A program made the position numbers and the translations under genes. From Eubacteriales Family XIII. Incertae Sedis bacterium (GTDB lineage: Bacteria; Bacillota; Clostridia; Peptostreptococcales; Anaerovoracaceae): DNA of 6,638 nucleotides. The stretch covers positions 1 through 6,638 of the forward strand of contig JAIRSA010000083.1 of assembly GCA_031255695.1 (NCBI GenBank). Reading direction: 5' to 3'. Below the pieces are notes generated by a model. That model was not told where the DNA came from and searched no databases. It saw only the letters and a list, made by a program, of their open reading frames with translations. Below, in pieces: positions 1-5,654 of the stretch (the first letter of the stretch is position 1; the number at the start of each line of letters is the position of its first letter).

Positions 1-912
1 GCGCCGGGGCGGGCGCCATACTCCACCGCCAGGGCGGAGACGGACGCGGTGGAGATCCTGAGCGGCCTGCATGGCGGCAGGACGACGGGCTCGCCATTGT
101 GCGGGATGATCCGCAATACCGGCGCACATCCAGGCGAGTACGGGAGGCTGCTCAGGCCGGGGCATGCCGACTGGACGGCCCTGCTGAAATACAAGGGGCA
201 CGCGGATATGCGCGGGGGCGGGCATTTCTCCGGCCGGCTGACCGCGCCGCTGGTGTTCGCGGGCGCATTGGCGAAGCAGATCCTCGGCCGGAGGGGCGTG
301 CGCGTGTTCGGGCGCGTCGCGTCTGCGGGGGGCGTGGAGGACATGGCGCCGCCCATCACGCCGGAGGAATGGGCCCATGTGTCAATGTCGCCTTTCCCGG
401 CGTCGGAGGCCGCCCGCGAGGCAATGATAGGGGCGATAATGGCGGCGAAGGGCGAAGGCGATTCGGTTGGCGGCGTGGTGGAGGCGGTGGCCTTCGGTGT
501 GCCAGGCGGGCACGGCGGGCCATTCTTCGGCTCGTTTGAGAGCGTCGCCGCATCCCTGCTGTTCTCCATACCGGGGGTGAAGGGCGTGGAATTCGGCGCG
601 GGGTTCAGGCTGGCGCACATGCGGGGCAGCGAGGCCAACGACGGGATCTGCGCCGAGGGCGGGCACATCCGCTCGCATACCAACAACAGCGGCGGCATAT
701 TGGGCGGGATAAGCAACGGCATGCCCATAGTCACGCGCATTGTCGTGAAACCCACGGCATCAATAGCGAAGCGGCAGCATACGGTGGATCCGGAGACGAT
801 GGAGAATGCGGAACTGGAAATAAAAGGAAGACACGACCCCTGCATAGCGCCGAGGGCGACACCGGTGGCAGAGGCCGCGCTGGCCTTGAGCGTACTGGAG
901 TGCATGGAATGA
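1..912 (+). CDS. aroC: Chorismate synthase, 5'-truncated by the window edge
   Basis: Converts 5-enolpyruvylshikimate-3-phosphate to chorismate in the cytoplasm, using reduced FMN (family knowledge). The frame is open from base 1 and reads APGRAPYSTARAETDAVEILSG, aligning with E. coli AroC from about residue 49, so roughly 48 N-terminal residues including the first catalytic His lie outside. The GTG at 49 is an internal Val codon, not a start. Visible motifs: RPGHAD (codons 154-171, with the second invariant His), RGGGHFSGRLTAPLVFAGAL (second family signature in its SGR form), KGEGDSVGG, HAGG-like NNSGGILGGISNG, and KGRHDPCIAPRATPVAEA (third signature). The protein ends ECME, shorter at the C-terminus than E. 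coli AroC. The TGA stop is inside the ATGA overlap with the next gene, so the two are probably translationally coupled. Identity is very secure. Confidence 0.96.
   Translation, partial: APGRAPYSTARAETDAVEILSGLHGGRTTGSPLCGMIRNTGAHPGEYGRLLRPGHADWTALLKYKGHADMRGGGHFSGRLTAPLVFAGALAKQILGRRGVRVFGRVASAGGVEDMAPPITPEEWAHVSMSPFPASEAAREAMIGAIMAAKGEGDSVGGVVEAVAFGVPGGHGGPFFGSFESVAASLLFSIPGVKGVEFGAGFRLAHMRGSEANDGICAEGGHIRSHTNNSGGILGGISNGMPIVTRIVVKPTASIAKRQHTVDPETMENAELEIKGRHDPCIAPRATPVAEAALALSVLECME
897..911 (+). promoter_or_regulatory. Ribosome binding site deciding the kinase-dehydrogenase start
   Basis: GGAG at 897-900 lies 8 bases before the ATG at 909. An in-frame GTG at 900 would add three residues (MHG) but overlaps this site and has no Shine-Dalgarno of its own at a sensible distance. 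The ATG start also puts the Walker A loop where shikimate kinases usually have it. Confidence 0.75.
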
Positions 913-2471
913 AAAACATTGTGCTGATAGGGCTTTCGGGGTGCGGGAAGACTGCGCTGGGGCGGGCTGCGGCAGAGCGCCTGGGCTTGGGCTTCTTCGA
1001 CATGGACAGCGAGATCGAGAGGCGTGAAGGTGCTGCCATAACTGAGATATTCGCCCAGCACGGCGAAGGGTATTTCAGGCGGCTTGAGGCGCGCGCCGCA
1101 GGGGATGCGGCGCTCTGCAAGGGGACCGTGATCTCCACAGGCGGCGGGGCTGTCCTGCGCAAGGGGAACATGGAGACCCTGCGCGAAAACGGCTTTGTCA
1201 TATTCATCGACAGGCCGCCGGGCATGATAGTAGAGGATGTCGCCTGGGAAAGCAGGCCATTGCTGGCTGGCGGGGCAGAGCGCGTCTTCGGTATGGCGCG
1301 GGAGCGGAGAGGCCTGTATCTGGAATACGCCGACGCGGCCCTGGCGAATGGCGCCGGTTACGATGAGGCGCTTGAGGGGCTGATCGCGCTTATAAGATCT
1401 GAATATCCGGGGAGCGGCTACGCGGTGATAGGCGATCCGATAGCGCATTCGCTGTCGCCGGGGATACACAATGCGGTTTTCCGGCATAGCGCACGGAGCG
1501 GCGGCACGGAGGCCGCCAGCGTTGCCGCCGCAGCCGACGGGACCGGCACGGCAGACAGGGCAGGCACGGAGGCCGCTGCTAGCGCCGCTGGCGCATTCGC
1601 CGCCGGACGCGGCCCTGAGGGGATGCCCCCCGCCGTTTGCGGCGGCACGCCCCAGTACTACAGGATACACGTGCTGGCGGGGCGCTTAGGCAGCTTCGCC
1701 GCTGAGGCGCGCCGCTCGGGGCTCAAGGGCTTCAATGTCACGATACCGCACAAGCAGGGCATAATCGAATACCTAGACGATGTCGATGTGGAGGCGCGCC
1801 TGTGCGGCGCGGTAAATACGGTAGCTGCCATAGGCGGCAGGCTTGTCGGCTACAACACCGATATGGGCGGGCTGCTCCTTGCGCTTGAAAGCAGAGGCTG
1901 GGGCTATGCCGGGCGGCGCGTGGCGATAATAGGCGCAGGCGGGGCGGCGGCCGGGATCGCGCTGAAGGCGGCCATGGAGGGCGCGGAAAGCATATGCGTG
2001 CTGGGCCGGCGGCTGGATGCTGCCGCTGCCCTCGTGCGCCGGGCAGCCGCCGGCGCACAGGCCGCTGATGTGGGCGGGCCAGCGCCCGCCAGCGCCTGCC
2101 CGTCCGCCACCCCGGCCTCCGCCATGCAGGCGCTGGCGCTTACGGACGAGGGCCTTCGGGAGGCCGCGGCCTACGCCGACATTGTCATTAACGCCACGCC
2201 CATTGGCATGAAAGGCTTCGGCGAAGGCTTCGCATCTTTAGGGTTCCTGGAGGCCATGCCGCCGGGCGGGCTGGTCTGCGACCTCGTCTACAGCCCGGCC
2301 GAAACGGCATTGCTGCGCGAAGCGGCCCGGCTGGGGCTTGAGGCGATGAACGGGATGGGCATGCTGATCTGCCAGGCCCTGCTGGCGGACGAGATATTCC
2401 TGGGGCGCAGGCTCGACAAAGCAGGGCTTTTCGAAAAGCTCAGCAAGGAAGGAGAATGGAGGCAGATATGA
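909..2471 (+). CDS. aroK-aroE: Bifunctional shikimate kinase / shikimate dehydrogenase fusion
   Basis: A 520-residue fusion of two consecutive pathway enzymes. The N-terminal shikimate kinase (about 1-165) has Walker A GLSGCGKT (8-15), the shikimate-binding DMD (31-33), R58 in YFRR, GGG at 78-80, the lid Arg in ESRPL (R116) and the RRGLY Arg (R133). The C-terminal NADP-dependent shikimate dehydrogenase (about 170-520) has GDPIAHSLSP (175-184), catalytic Lys in NVTIPHK (K282), GAVNT (300-304), the second catalytic residue D318 in GYNTD, the Rossmann loop GAGGAAAG (342-349) and NATPIGM (428-434). It would turn 3-dehydroshikimate into shikimate and then shikimate-3-phosphate. The dehydrogenase half is longer than usual because of two Ala-rich insertions (about 196-247 and 380-408). 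All catalytic motifs of both halves are present, so both activities are expected. It overlaps both neighbouring genes by ATGA. Confidence 0.94.
   Translation: MKNIVLIGLSGCGKTALGRAAAERLGLGFFDMDSEIERREGAAITEIFAQHGEGYFRRLEARAAGDAALCKGTVISTGGGAVLRKGNMETLRENGFVIFIDRPPGMIVEDVAWESRPLLAGGAERVFGMARERRGLYLEYADAALANGAGYDEALEGLIALIRSEYPGSGYAVIGDPIAHSLSPGIHNAVFRHSARSGGTEAASVAAAADGTGTADRAGTEAAASAAGAFAAGRGPEGMPPAVCGGTPQYYRIHVLAGRLGSFAAEARRSGLKGFNVTIPHKQGIIEYLDDVDVEARLCGAVNTVAAIGGRLVGYNTDMGGLLLALESRGWGYAGRRVAIIGAGGAAAGIALKAAMEGAESICVLGRRLDAAAALVRRAAAGAQAADVGGPAPASACPSATPASAMQALALTDEGLREAAAYADIVINATPIGMKGFGEGFASLGFLEAMPPGGLVCDLVYSPAETALLREAARLGLEAMNGMGMLICQALLADEIFLGRRLDKAGLFEKLSKEGEWRQI
1494..1649 (+). repeat. 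Ala/Gly-rich insertion in the dehydrogenase domain, with a 60-bp direct repeat
   Basis: Codes for about residues 196-247 of the fusion, between the SLSPGIHN substrate-binding motif and the QYYRIHV strand. Family members normally have only about a dozen residues here. The stretch is dominated by Ala, Gly, Thr and Asp. The 14-mer GGCACGGAGGCCGC occurs at 1503-1516 and again at 1563-1576, exactly 60 bases (20 codons) apart and in frame, giving GTEAA twice. This points to growth by in-frame duplication. It probably forms a flexible surface loop. Confidence 0.7.
2046..2132 (+). other. Second Ala/Pro-rich insertion in the dehydrogenase domain
   Basis: Codes for about residues 380-408 (AAGAQAADVGGPAPASACPS and following) within the NADP-binding half, between the VLGRR segment after the glycine loop and the AYADIVINATPIGM strand. 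In ordinary shikimate dehydrogenases this segment is a short helix and loop. The composition matches the first insertion, but I see no clear internal repeat. Likely an unstructured loop. Confidence 0.5.
2458..2470 (+). promoter_or_regulatory. Ribosome binding site deciding the DAHP synthase start
   Basis: GGAGG at 2458-2462 is 5 bases before the ATG at 2468, which forms an ATGA overlap with the upstream stop. An upstream in-frame ATG at 2456 (adding MEAD) lies partly inside this site. The family's usual N-terminus, MIVVLK as in Thermotoga, matches MIIVLK from 2468. Confidence 0.75.
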
Positions 2472-3481
2472 TAATAGTACTGAAAAGCACAGCCACAGAG
2501 GCGCAGATCAGCGGCCTGCGCAGCCAGATGTCCGCGATGGGCCTCGCCGTGCAGGACATATATGGCGACAACATGTCCATGCTTGGGATTGCGGGGGACA
2601 CGGGCATGGTTTCAGAGGACAGCCTCATAAGGAACGAGTTCGTCGAGAAGGTCCTGAAAGTCTCCGAGCCGTACAAGCTTGCGGGGCGGAGGTTCCACCC
2701 AGCCGATTCGGTTTACGAAATAGCCGGGCGCAGGATTGGCGGGGGCGCGTTCGCCGTCATTGCCGGGCCATGCTCCGTCGAAAGCGAAGGGCAGATGCTC
2801 TCGATAGCCAGGGACGTGAAGGCTGCAGGGGCGGCCTTCCTGAGAGGCGGCGCATTCAAGCCGCGCAGCTCGCCATATTCATTCCAGGGCCTGGGCCTTG
2901 ACGGGCTTGAACTGCTGAAAATCGCGCGCGAGAAGACAGGCCTGCCGATAGTCACCGAGATAATGTCGCAAGAACACCTGGAGGCCTTCAAAAGGGATGT
3001 GGACGTGATACAGGTGGGCGCGAGGAACATGCAGAATTTCCCATTATTGCGGGAAATAGGCAAGACAGGGAAGCCGGTGCTGCTGAAGCGCGGCCTGTCG
3101 AGCACTATAGACGAAATGCTGATGGCCGCGGACTACGTGCTGAAAGAGGGGGACAGCCCCGTCATACTCTGCGAGCGCGGGATCCGGACATTCGAAACCG
3201 CCACGCGCAACACCCTGGACCTGTCGGCCATACCGGTCATAAAGAAGCGGTCGCACCTGCCGGTGATAGTGGACCCGTCGCATGGGACGGGATACTGGGA
3301 TCTGGTCTATTCAATGTCGCTGGCGGCGGTGGCGGCGGGCGCGGACGGGCTCATGATAGAGGTGCACAACCAGCCCGTGAAGGCCCTGTGCGACGGCCAG
3401 CAATCGATAACGCCGTATATATTCGGCCTGCTGATGGACAAGGTGGAGAAGATACATGAGATAGTGGCGGCGGGCGCTTAG
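2468..3481 (+). CDS. aroF: 3-deoxy-7-phosphoheptulonate (DAHP) synthase, type I-beta
   Basis: Condenses phosphoenolpyruvate and erythrose-4-phosphate to DAHP, the entry step of the shikimate pathway (cytoplasmic). The 337-residue protein has the Thermotoga/Bacillus-type architecture: an N-terminal ferredoxin-like domain (about 1-70), known in relatives to mediate feedback inhibition by aromatic amino acids, then a TIM barrel. Motifs: AGPCSVES (99-106), RGGAFKPRSSPYSFQGLG (126-143), QVGARNMQNF (182-191), KPVLLKRG (202-209), CERGIRTFE (235-243), VDPSHGTG (268-275) and EVHNQPVKALCDGQQS (298-313). The expected metal ligands are C102, H272, E298 and D309, matching by number those I recall for the T. 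maritima enzyme. There is no fused chorismate mutase; that activity is in the next gene. It is tightly coupled to the upstream gene. Of 26 Ile codons, 20 are ATA. Identity is very secure; the symbol aroF follows common Firmicutes usage (aroG or aroA in some species). Confidence 0.95.
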   Translation: MIIVLKSTATEAQISGLRSQMSAMGLAVQDIYGDNMSMLGIAGDTGMVSEDSLIRNEFVEKVLKVSEPYKLAGRRFHPADSVYEIAGRRIGGGAFAVIAGPCSVESEGQMLSIARDVKAAGAAFLRGGAFKPRSSPYSFQGLGLDGLELLKIAREKTGLPIVTEIMSQEHLEAFKRDVDVIQVGARNMQNFPLLREIGKTGKPVLLKRGLSSTIDEMLMAADYVLKEGDSPVILCERGIRTFETATRNTLDLSAIPVIKKRSHLPVIVDPSHGTGYWDLVYSMSLAAVAAGADGLMIEVHNQPVKALCDGQQSITPYIFGLLMDKVEKIHEIVAAGA

Positions 3482-3515
3482 CAGCGGGCCCGCAGGCGCG
3501 GAAAGGAAATAATAT

Positions 3516-4643
3516 ATGAATACTAATGAAAAACTGAAGGTGCTGCGTGACGAGATCGACGTGATAGACGCTAAGCTGACCCCCCTTTTCGCGGAGCGCA
3601 TGGGGGTATCGAAGCGGATTGCCGCAGTGAAAGGCATGGGCAACCTCGCCATTGTCGACGACGCCCGCGAGCAGCAGGTCGTGGATCAGGCGGCGGCCCT
3701 CGCAGGCGATGGGCTGAAGGAGGAAATCGCCCTCCTGATGCGCTTCATACTCGCCATTTCGAAGGAAAAACAGCGAAAAACCCTCTTCCCGAACGACATC
3801 AGCCTGCTGCCGCCGCCAAGGGCGCCGCGCACGGATGGGCCGGCCTGCGTATTCCAGGGCCTGCCCGGCGCATGGAGCGAGCAGGCGCTCATGAAGCTCT
3901 TCCCCGGCGCCAGGCGCGAGGCCGTGCCCGAATTCGAGGACGTGTTCCTGGCGGTCAGGGAAAACCGGGCCGACTACGGCGTGGTCCCCATCGAAAACTC
4001 CAAGACGGGCGCTATAGGCGAGACCTATGGCCTGCTGCGCAAATACGGCTGCTTCATAGTGGGGCGCACCTGGATAGGCATACGGCATTGCCTGATGGCG
4101 CCCGAAGGCACGAGGCTGGAAGACGTGCGGGAGGTCCTCTCGCATCCAGAGGGCTTCCGCCAATGCTCGGGCTTTCTCAGGGGCCGCGCCTGGGATCTCA
4201 CCGCATGCAGGAACACAGCCGTGGCCGCGCAGGCGGCAGCCAAGGCAGGCGACGGCAGGACGGCCGCGATAGGCTCGCGGCTCGCGGGGGAGATCAACGG
4301 CCTCAACATATTGGCGCCGGACATCATGGACGCCCCCGACAACAGCACATCGTTCGTCGTGATAGCCACAGAGCCCGAATACAGCAGCGCGGACGACCTC
4401 ATCTCAGTGACATTCACGGTGCCGCACCGCAGCGGGGCGCTCTGCGAAGTGCTGCTGCCATTCATGTCGGGCGGCATGAACCTGCTGCGCATCGAGTCAA
4501 GGCCGGCCGCGAATGTCGGCTACAGGTTTTTCGCTGAAGTCCAAGGCAATATAATGGAAAAAAACACGATAGAGGTGCTGCGCCACGCCTCCGTCAGCTG
4601 CGAGTACTTCGAGGTGATCGGCTGCTACAGGAATACGGAATAG
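3516..4643 (+). CDS. pheA: Chorismate mutase / prephenate dehydratase (P-protein)
   Basis: Converts chorismate to prephenate and then phenylpyruvate, committing flux to phenylalanine. The 375 residues are close to E. coli PheA in length. The AroQ-class chorismate mutase (about 1-90) keeps R11, R28, K39, D48 or D49, R51 and a Gln (Q86) where E. coli has its active-site residues. The prephenate dehydratase domain (about 108-285) shows FQGLPGAWSEQA, GVVPIENSKTGAIGETYGLL (155-174), LSHPEGFRQC (208-217) and DNSTSFVVIA (275-284). The usual TRF motif is TSF here: catalytic T278 is kept but the Arg is Ser. The ACT domain (about 295-370) carries GALC (307-310) and ESRP (327-330), the counterparts of the Phe-binding GALV and ESRP of E. 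coli, so Phe feedback inhibition is likely. AAAGGA at 3502-3507 is 8 bases before the ATG. The 34-base gap to aroF supports co-transcription. Confidence 0.95.
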   Translation: MNTNEKLKVLRDEIDVIDAKLTPLFAERMGVSKRIAAVKGMGNLAIVDDAREQQVVDQAAALAGDGLKEEIALLMRFILAISKEKQRKTLFPNDISLLPPPRAPRTDGPACVFQGLPGAWSEQALMKLFPGARREAVPEFEDVFLAVRENRADYGVVPIENSKTGAIGETYGLLRKYGCFIVGRTWIGIRHCLMAPEGTRLEDVREVLSHPEGFRQCSGFLRGRAWDLTACRNTAVAAQAAAKAGDGRTAAIGSRLAGEINGLNILAPDIMDAPDNSTSFVVIATEPEYSSADDLISVTFTVPHRSGALCEVLLPFMSGGMNLLRIESRPAANVGYRFFAEVQGNIMEKNTIEVLRHASVSCEYFEVIGCYRNTE

Positions 4644-4649
4644 CCGGGC

Positions 4650-4677
4650 TGCGCGCCTATCCCCGCGTGGGAAAGCG
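4650..4677 (+). repeat. 28-bp dyad repeat, copy 1
   Basis: Identical over 28 bases to 4711-4738, and 61 bases upstream of it. The centre has imperfect dyad symmetry: CTATCCC, loop CGCGT, then GGGAAAG (4657-4675), a seven-position stem with one A-A mismatch. The bases between the copies (4678-4710, 33 bases) are not repeated after copy 2. Confidence 0.85.
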
Positions 4678-4710
4678 ATCATCTGTTGCGCGACGGAAAG
4701 CTCAATTTGT

Positions 4711-4738
4711 TGCGCGCCTATCCCCGCGTGGGAAAGCG
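4711..4738 (+). repeat. 28-bp dyad repeat, copy 2
   Basis: Perfect second copy of 4650-4677. It is preceded by TGTTGCGCG at 4708-4716, whose first bases are not shared by copy 1 but do occur at 4684-4692, inside the stretch between copies. The next copy is divergent and starts its CCTATCCC core 49 bases later. Confidence 0.85.
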
Positions 4739-4763
4739 GCCTTGCCGGCATCCTTAGAACCAA

Positions 4764-4805
4764 AGCCTATCCCCCGCATGCGCCGCAGGGCGCGGGAAGG
4801 CACGC
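4764..4805 (+). repeat. Divergent repeat, copy 3, with expanded loop
   Basis: Starts GCCTATCCCCCGC and ends GCGCGGGAAGGCACGC. It keeps the TCCC and GGGA arms of copies 1 and 2, but has a longer centre containing CGCCGCAGGGC (4781-4791), which is shared with copy 4. The outer pair T-A becomes T-G, so the stem can still form. Confidence 0.65.
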
Positions 4806-4822
4806 TAAGGGTCATGGCCAAC

Positions 4823-4867
4823 GCAGGCCTATCCCCGCGCACGCCGCAGGGCAGCGGATCATCGCGC
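4823..4867 (+). repeat. Divergent repeat, copy 4
   Basis: Starts GCAGGCCTATCCCCGCG and contains CGCCGCAGGGC (4842-4852), exactly 61 bases after the same word in copy 3. Its arms can pair as CCGC with GCGG. It ends GCGGATCATC, resembling GCGATCATC (4675-4683) just after copy 1. Confidence 0.6.
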
Positions 4868-4918
4868 TTTGCCGGGAGAACAGTATCAATACATCAATAA
4901 TAAGCGAGGAAAACATCT

Positions 4919-5344
4919 ATGAAAAAAATAATTGTCATTAATGGGCCGAACATGAACATGCTCGGCACCCGTGAGCCAGGCATATATGGAAAGCTTTCCC
5001 TGGAAGACATAGAAGGCCTGATAAACCGCGAAGCAGCGATTTTGGGCGCTGCCTGCACCTTCTTCCAGAGCAACTCAGAAGGCGGGATCGTCACCGGGAT
5101 ACAGAACGCGGCCGGCGCTGACGGGGTAATCCTGAACGCGGCCGCCTACACCCATTACAGCATTGCCATAAGAGACGCAATCTCAGCTATAGCGGCCCCG
5201 GTGATCGAGGTGCATATGTCGAATATATACGCGCGGGAAAGTTTCAGGGCCAAATCGGTCCTCGCGCCCGTGTGCATCGGCACCATATCAGGCTTTGGGG
5301 CGGACAGCTACGTACTCGCGCTGCACGCCCTGTGCCGGATATAA
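4919..5344 (+). CDS. aroQ: 3-dehydroquinate dehydratase, type II
   Basis: Dehydrates 3-dehydroquinate to 3-dehydroshikimate, the substrate of the AroE domain encoded upstream. Its 141 residues are normal for this dodecameric family. Motifs: NGPNMNMLGTREPGIYG (8-24) with active-site R18 and catalytic Tyr Y23, FQSNSEG (49-55), NAAAYTHYSIAIRDAI (73-88), EVHMSNIYARESFR (97-110) with catalytic H99 and R110, and CIGTISGFGADSY near the end. NAAAYTHYS replaces the common NPGAYTHTS, a tolerable variation. GAGGA at 4906-4910 is 8 bases before the ATG. The opening codons are A-rich, unlike the GC-rich body, which may favour initiation. It is separated from pheA by the repeat region but belongs to the same pathway, so it is probably the last aromatic gene of the operon. 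Confidence 0.96.
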   Translation: MKKIIVINGPNMNMLGTREPGIYGKLSLEDIEGLINREAAILGAACTFFQSNSEGGIVTGIQNAAGADGVILNAAAYTHYSIAIRDAISAIAAPVIEVHMSNIYARESFRAKSVLAPVCIGTISGFGADSYVLALHALCRI

Positions 5345-5412
5345 TGCATTTATTGCCAGAATCATCATGCGGTAAATCGATGGAAAGAGTACTTATTCTT
5401 TACAATTTTGTC

Positions 5413-5440
5413 TTGATTTATTCTCTTGGTATGATATACT
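5413..5440 (+). promoter_or_regulatory. Sigma-A type promoter with extended -10
   Basis: TTGATT (5413-5418), a 16-base spacer, then TATACT (5435-5440) preceded by TG at 5432-5433, giving the extended -10 form TGATATACT. The surroundings are strikingly AT-rich within GC-rich DNA. Transcription would start near 5447. An overlapping alternative, TTGTCT (5408-5413) with TATGAT (5430-5435), also has a 16-base spacer. Probably drives the GH3 gene. Confidence 0.65.
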
Positions 5441-5460
5441 AAACCTGAAATATTATGAGT

Positions 5461-5490
5461 TCCTGCGGATCGGCGGCTTCGGCCGCACAG
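5461..5490 (+). promoter_or_regulatory. Leader hairpin 1, UUCG tetraloop
   Basis: GCGGC (5473-5477), loop TTCG (5478-5481) and GCCGC (5482-5486) form a perfect 5-bp stem closed by C-G around a UUCG loop, an exceptionally stable RNA form. CCTG (5462-5465) and CAGG (5488-5491) can close an outer stem. No T-run follows, so it does not look like a terminator. Confidence 0.6.
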
Positions 5491-5503
5491 GATAGATTCC
5501 ATC

Positions 5504-5541
5504 GGCCATGCATGCCGCGTCTCTCTGCGGCTGCCGTGGCC
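5504..5541 (+). promoter_or_regulatory. Leader hairpin 2, two-tier stem with internal loop
   Basis: GGCCA (5504-5508) pairs with TGGCC (5537-5541), and inside it GCCGC (5514-5518) pairs with GCGGC (5527-5531) around an 8-base loop. The two stems are separated by a symmetric 5 x 5 internal loop. Only TTT follows, too short for a confident terminator. Its right arm could compete with hairpin 1 pairing, as both use GCCGC/GCGGC. Confidence 0.55.
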
Positions 5542-5654
5542 TTTGTGCAGCGTTGGGTTTGGCTCCATGTGATCGGACTTGATTTGGCTTCAAAAGCAAT
5601 ACTTTTTAGATAGAGAAACTTTTTGGATCCTGCAGCTGGCTGTGAGGCGTGCGG

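Larger units (their letters stand above)
4644..4918 (+). other. Non-coding gap between pheA and aroQ, largely repeats
   Basis: A 275-base stretch with no credible gene. About 4650-4867 is filled by four related repeat copies described separately. The last part (about 4880-4918) is AT-rich and ends in the aroQ ribosome binding site GAGGA (4906-4910). A TTGCCG at 4869-4874 could be a -35 box, but no good -10 follows at normal spacing. I see no T-run terminator, so aroQ may depend on readthrough from pheA. Confidence 0.7.

Noticed and set aside
1..48. Start of chorismate synthase at the GTG at 49
   Set aside because: The upstream codons in the same frame continue the conserved family sequence to base 1, so the gene begins before the window.
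900..911. GTG at 900 as start of the kinase-dehydrogenase
   Set aside because: It overlaps the GGAG site that fits the ATG at 909, and the ATGA overlap is repeated at the next gene junction.
3351..4163. 270-residue - strand ORF opposite aroF and pheA
   Set aside because: It lies antisense to two securely identified genes and is Arg/His/Pro-rich, as expected of a shadow frame in GC-rich DNA.
4650..4867. Calling the repeats a CRISPR array
   Set aside because: Only two copies are perfect, the next step is 49 bp, the other copies carry loop insertions, part of the repeat recurs inside a spacer and no cas gene is visible. Kept as repeats with a finding.
4667..4900. 77-residue + strand ORF between pheA and aroQ
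   Set aside because: It has a GTG start with no Shine-Dalgarno, is built from the repeat copies, is Arg/Pro-rich and shows no recognisable domain. The repeats explain the sequence better.
5345..5400. Intrinsic terminator after aroQ
   Set aside because: Only a weak, bulged TTTA/TAAA pairing can be drawn and no T-run follows a stable stem.
5585..5613. Second promoter TTGGCT, 17-base spacer, TAGATA in the leader
   Set aside because: Both boxes match the consensus poorly; the upstream promoter with an extended -10 is far better.
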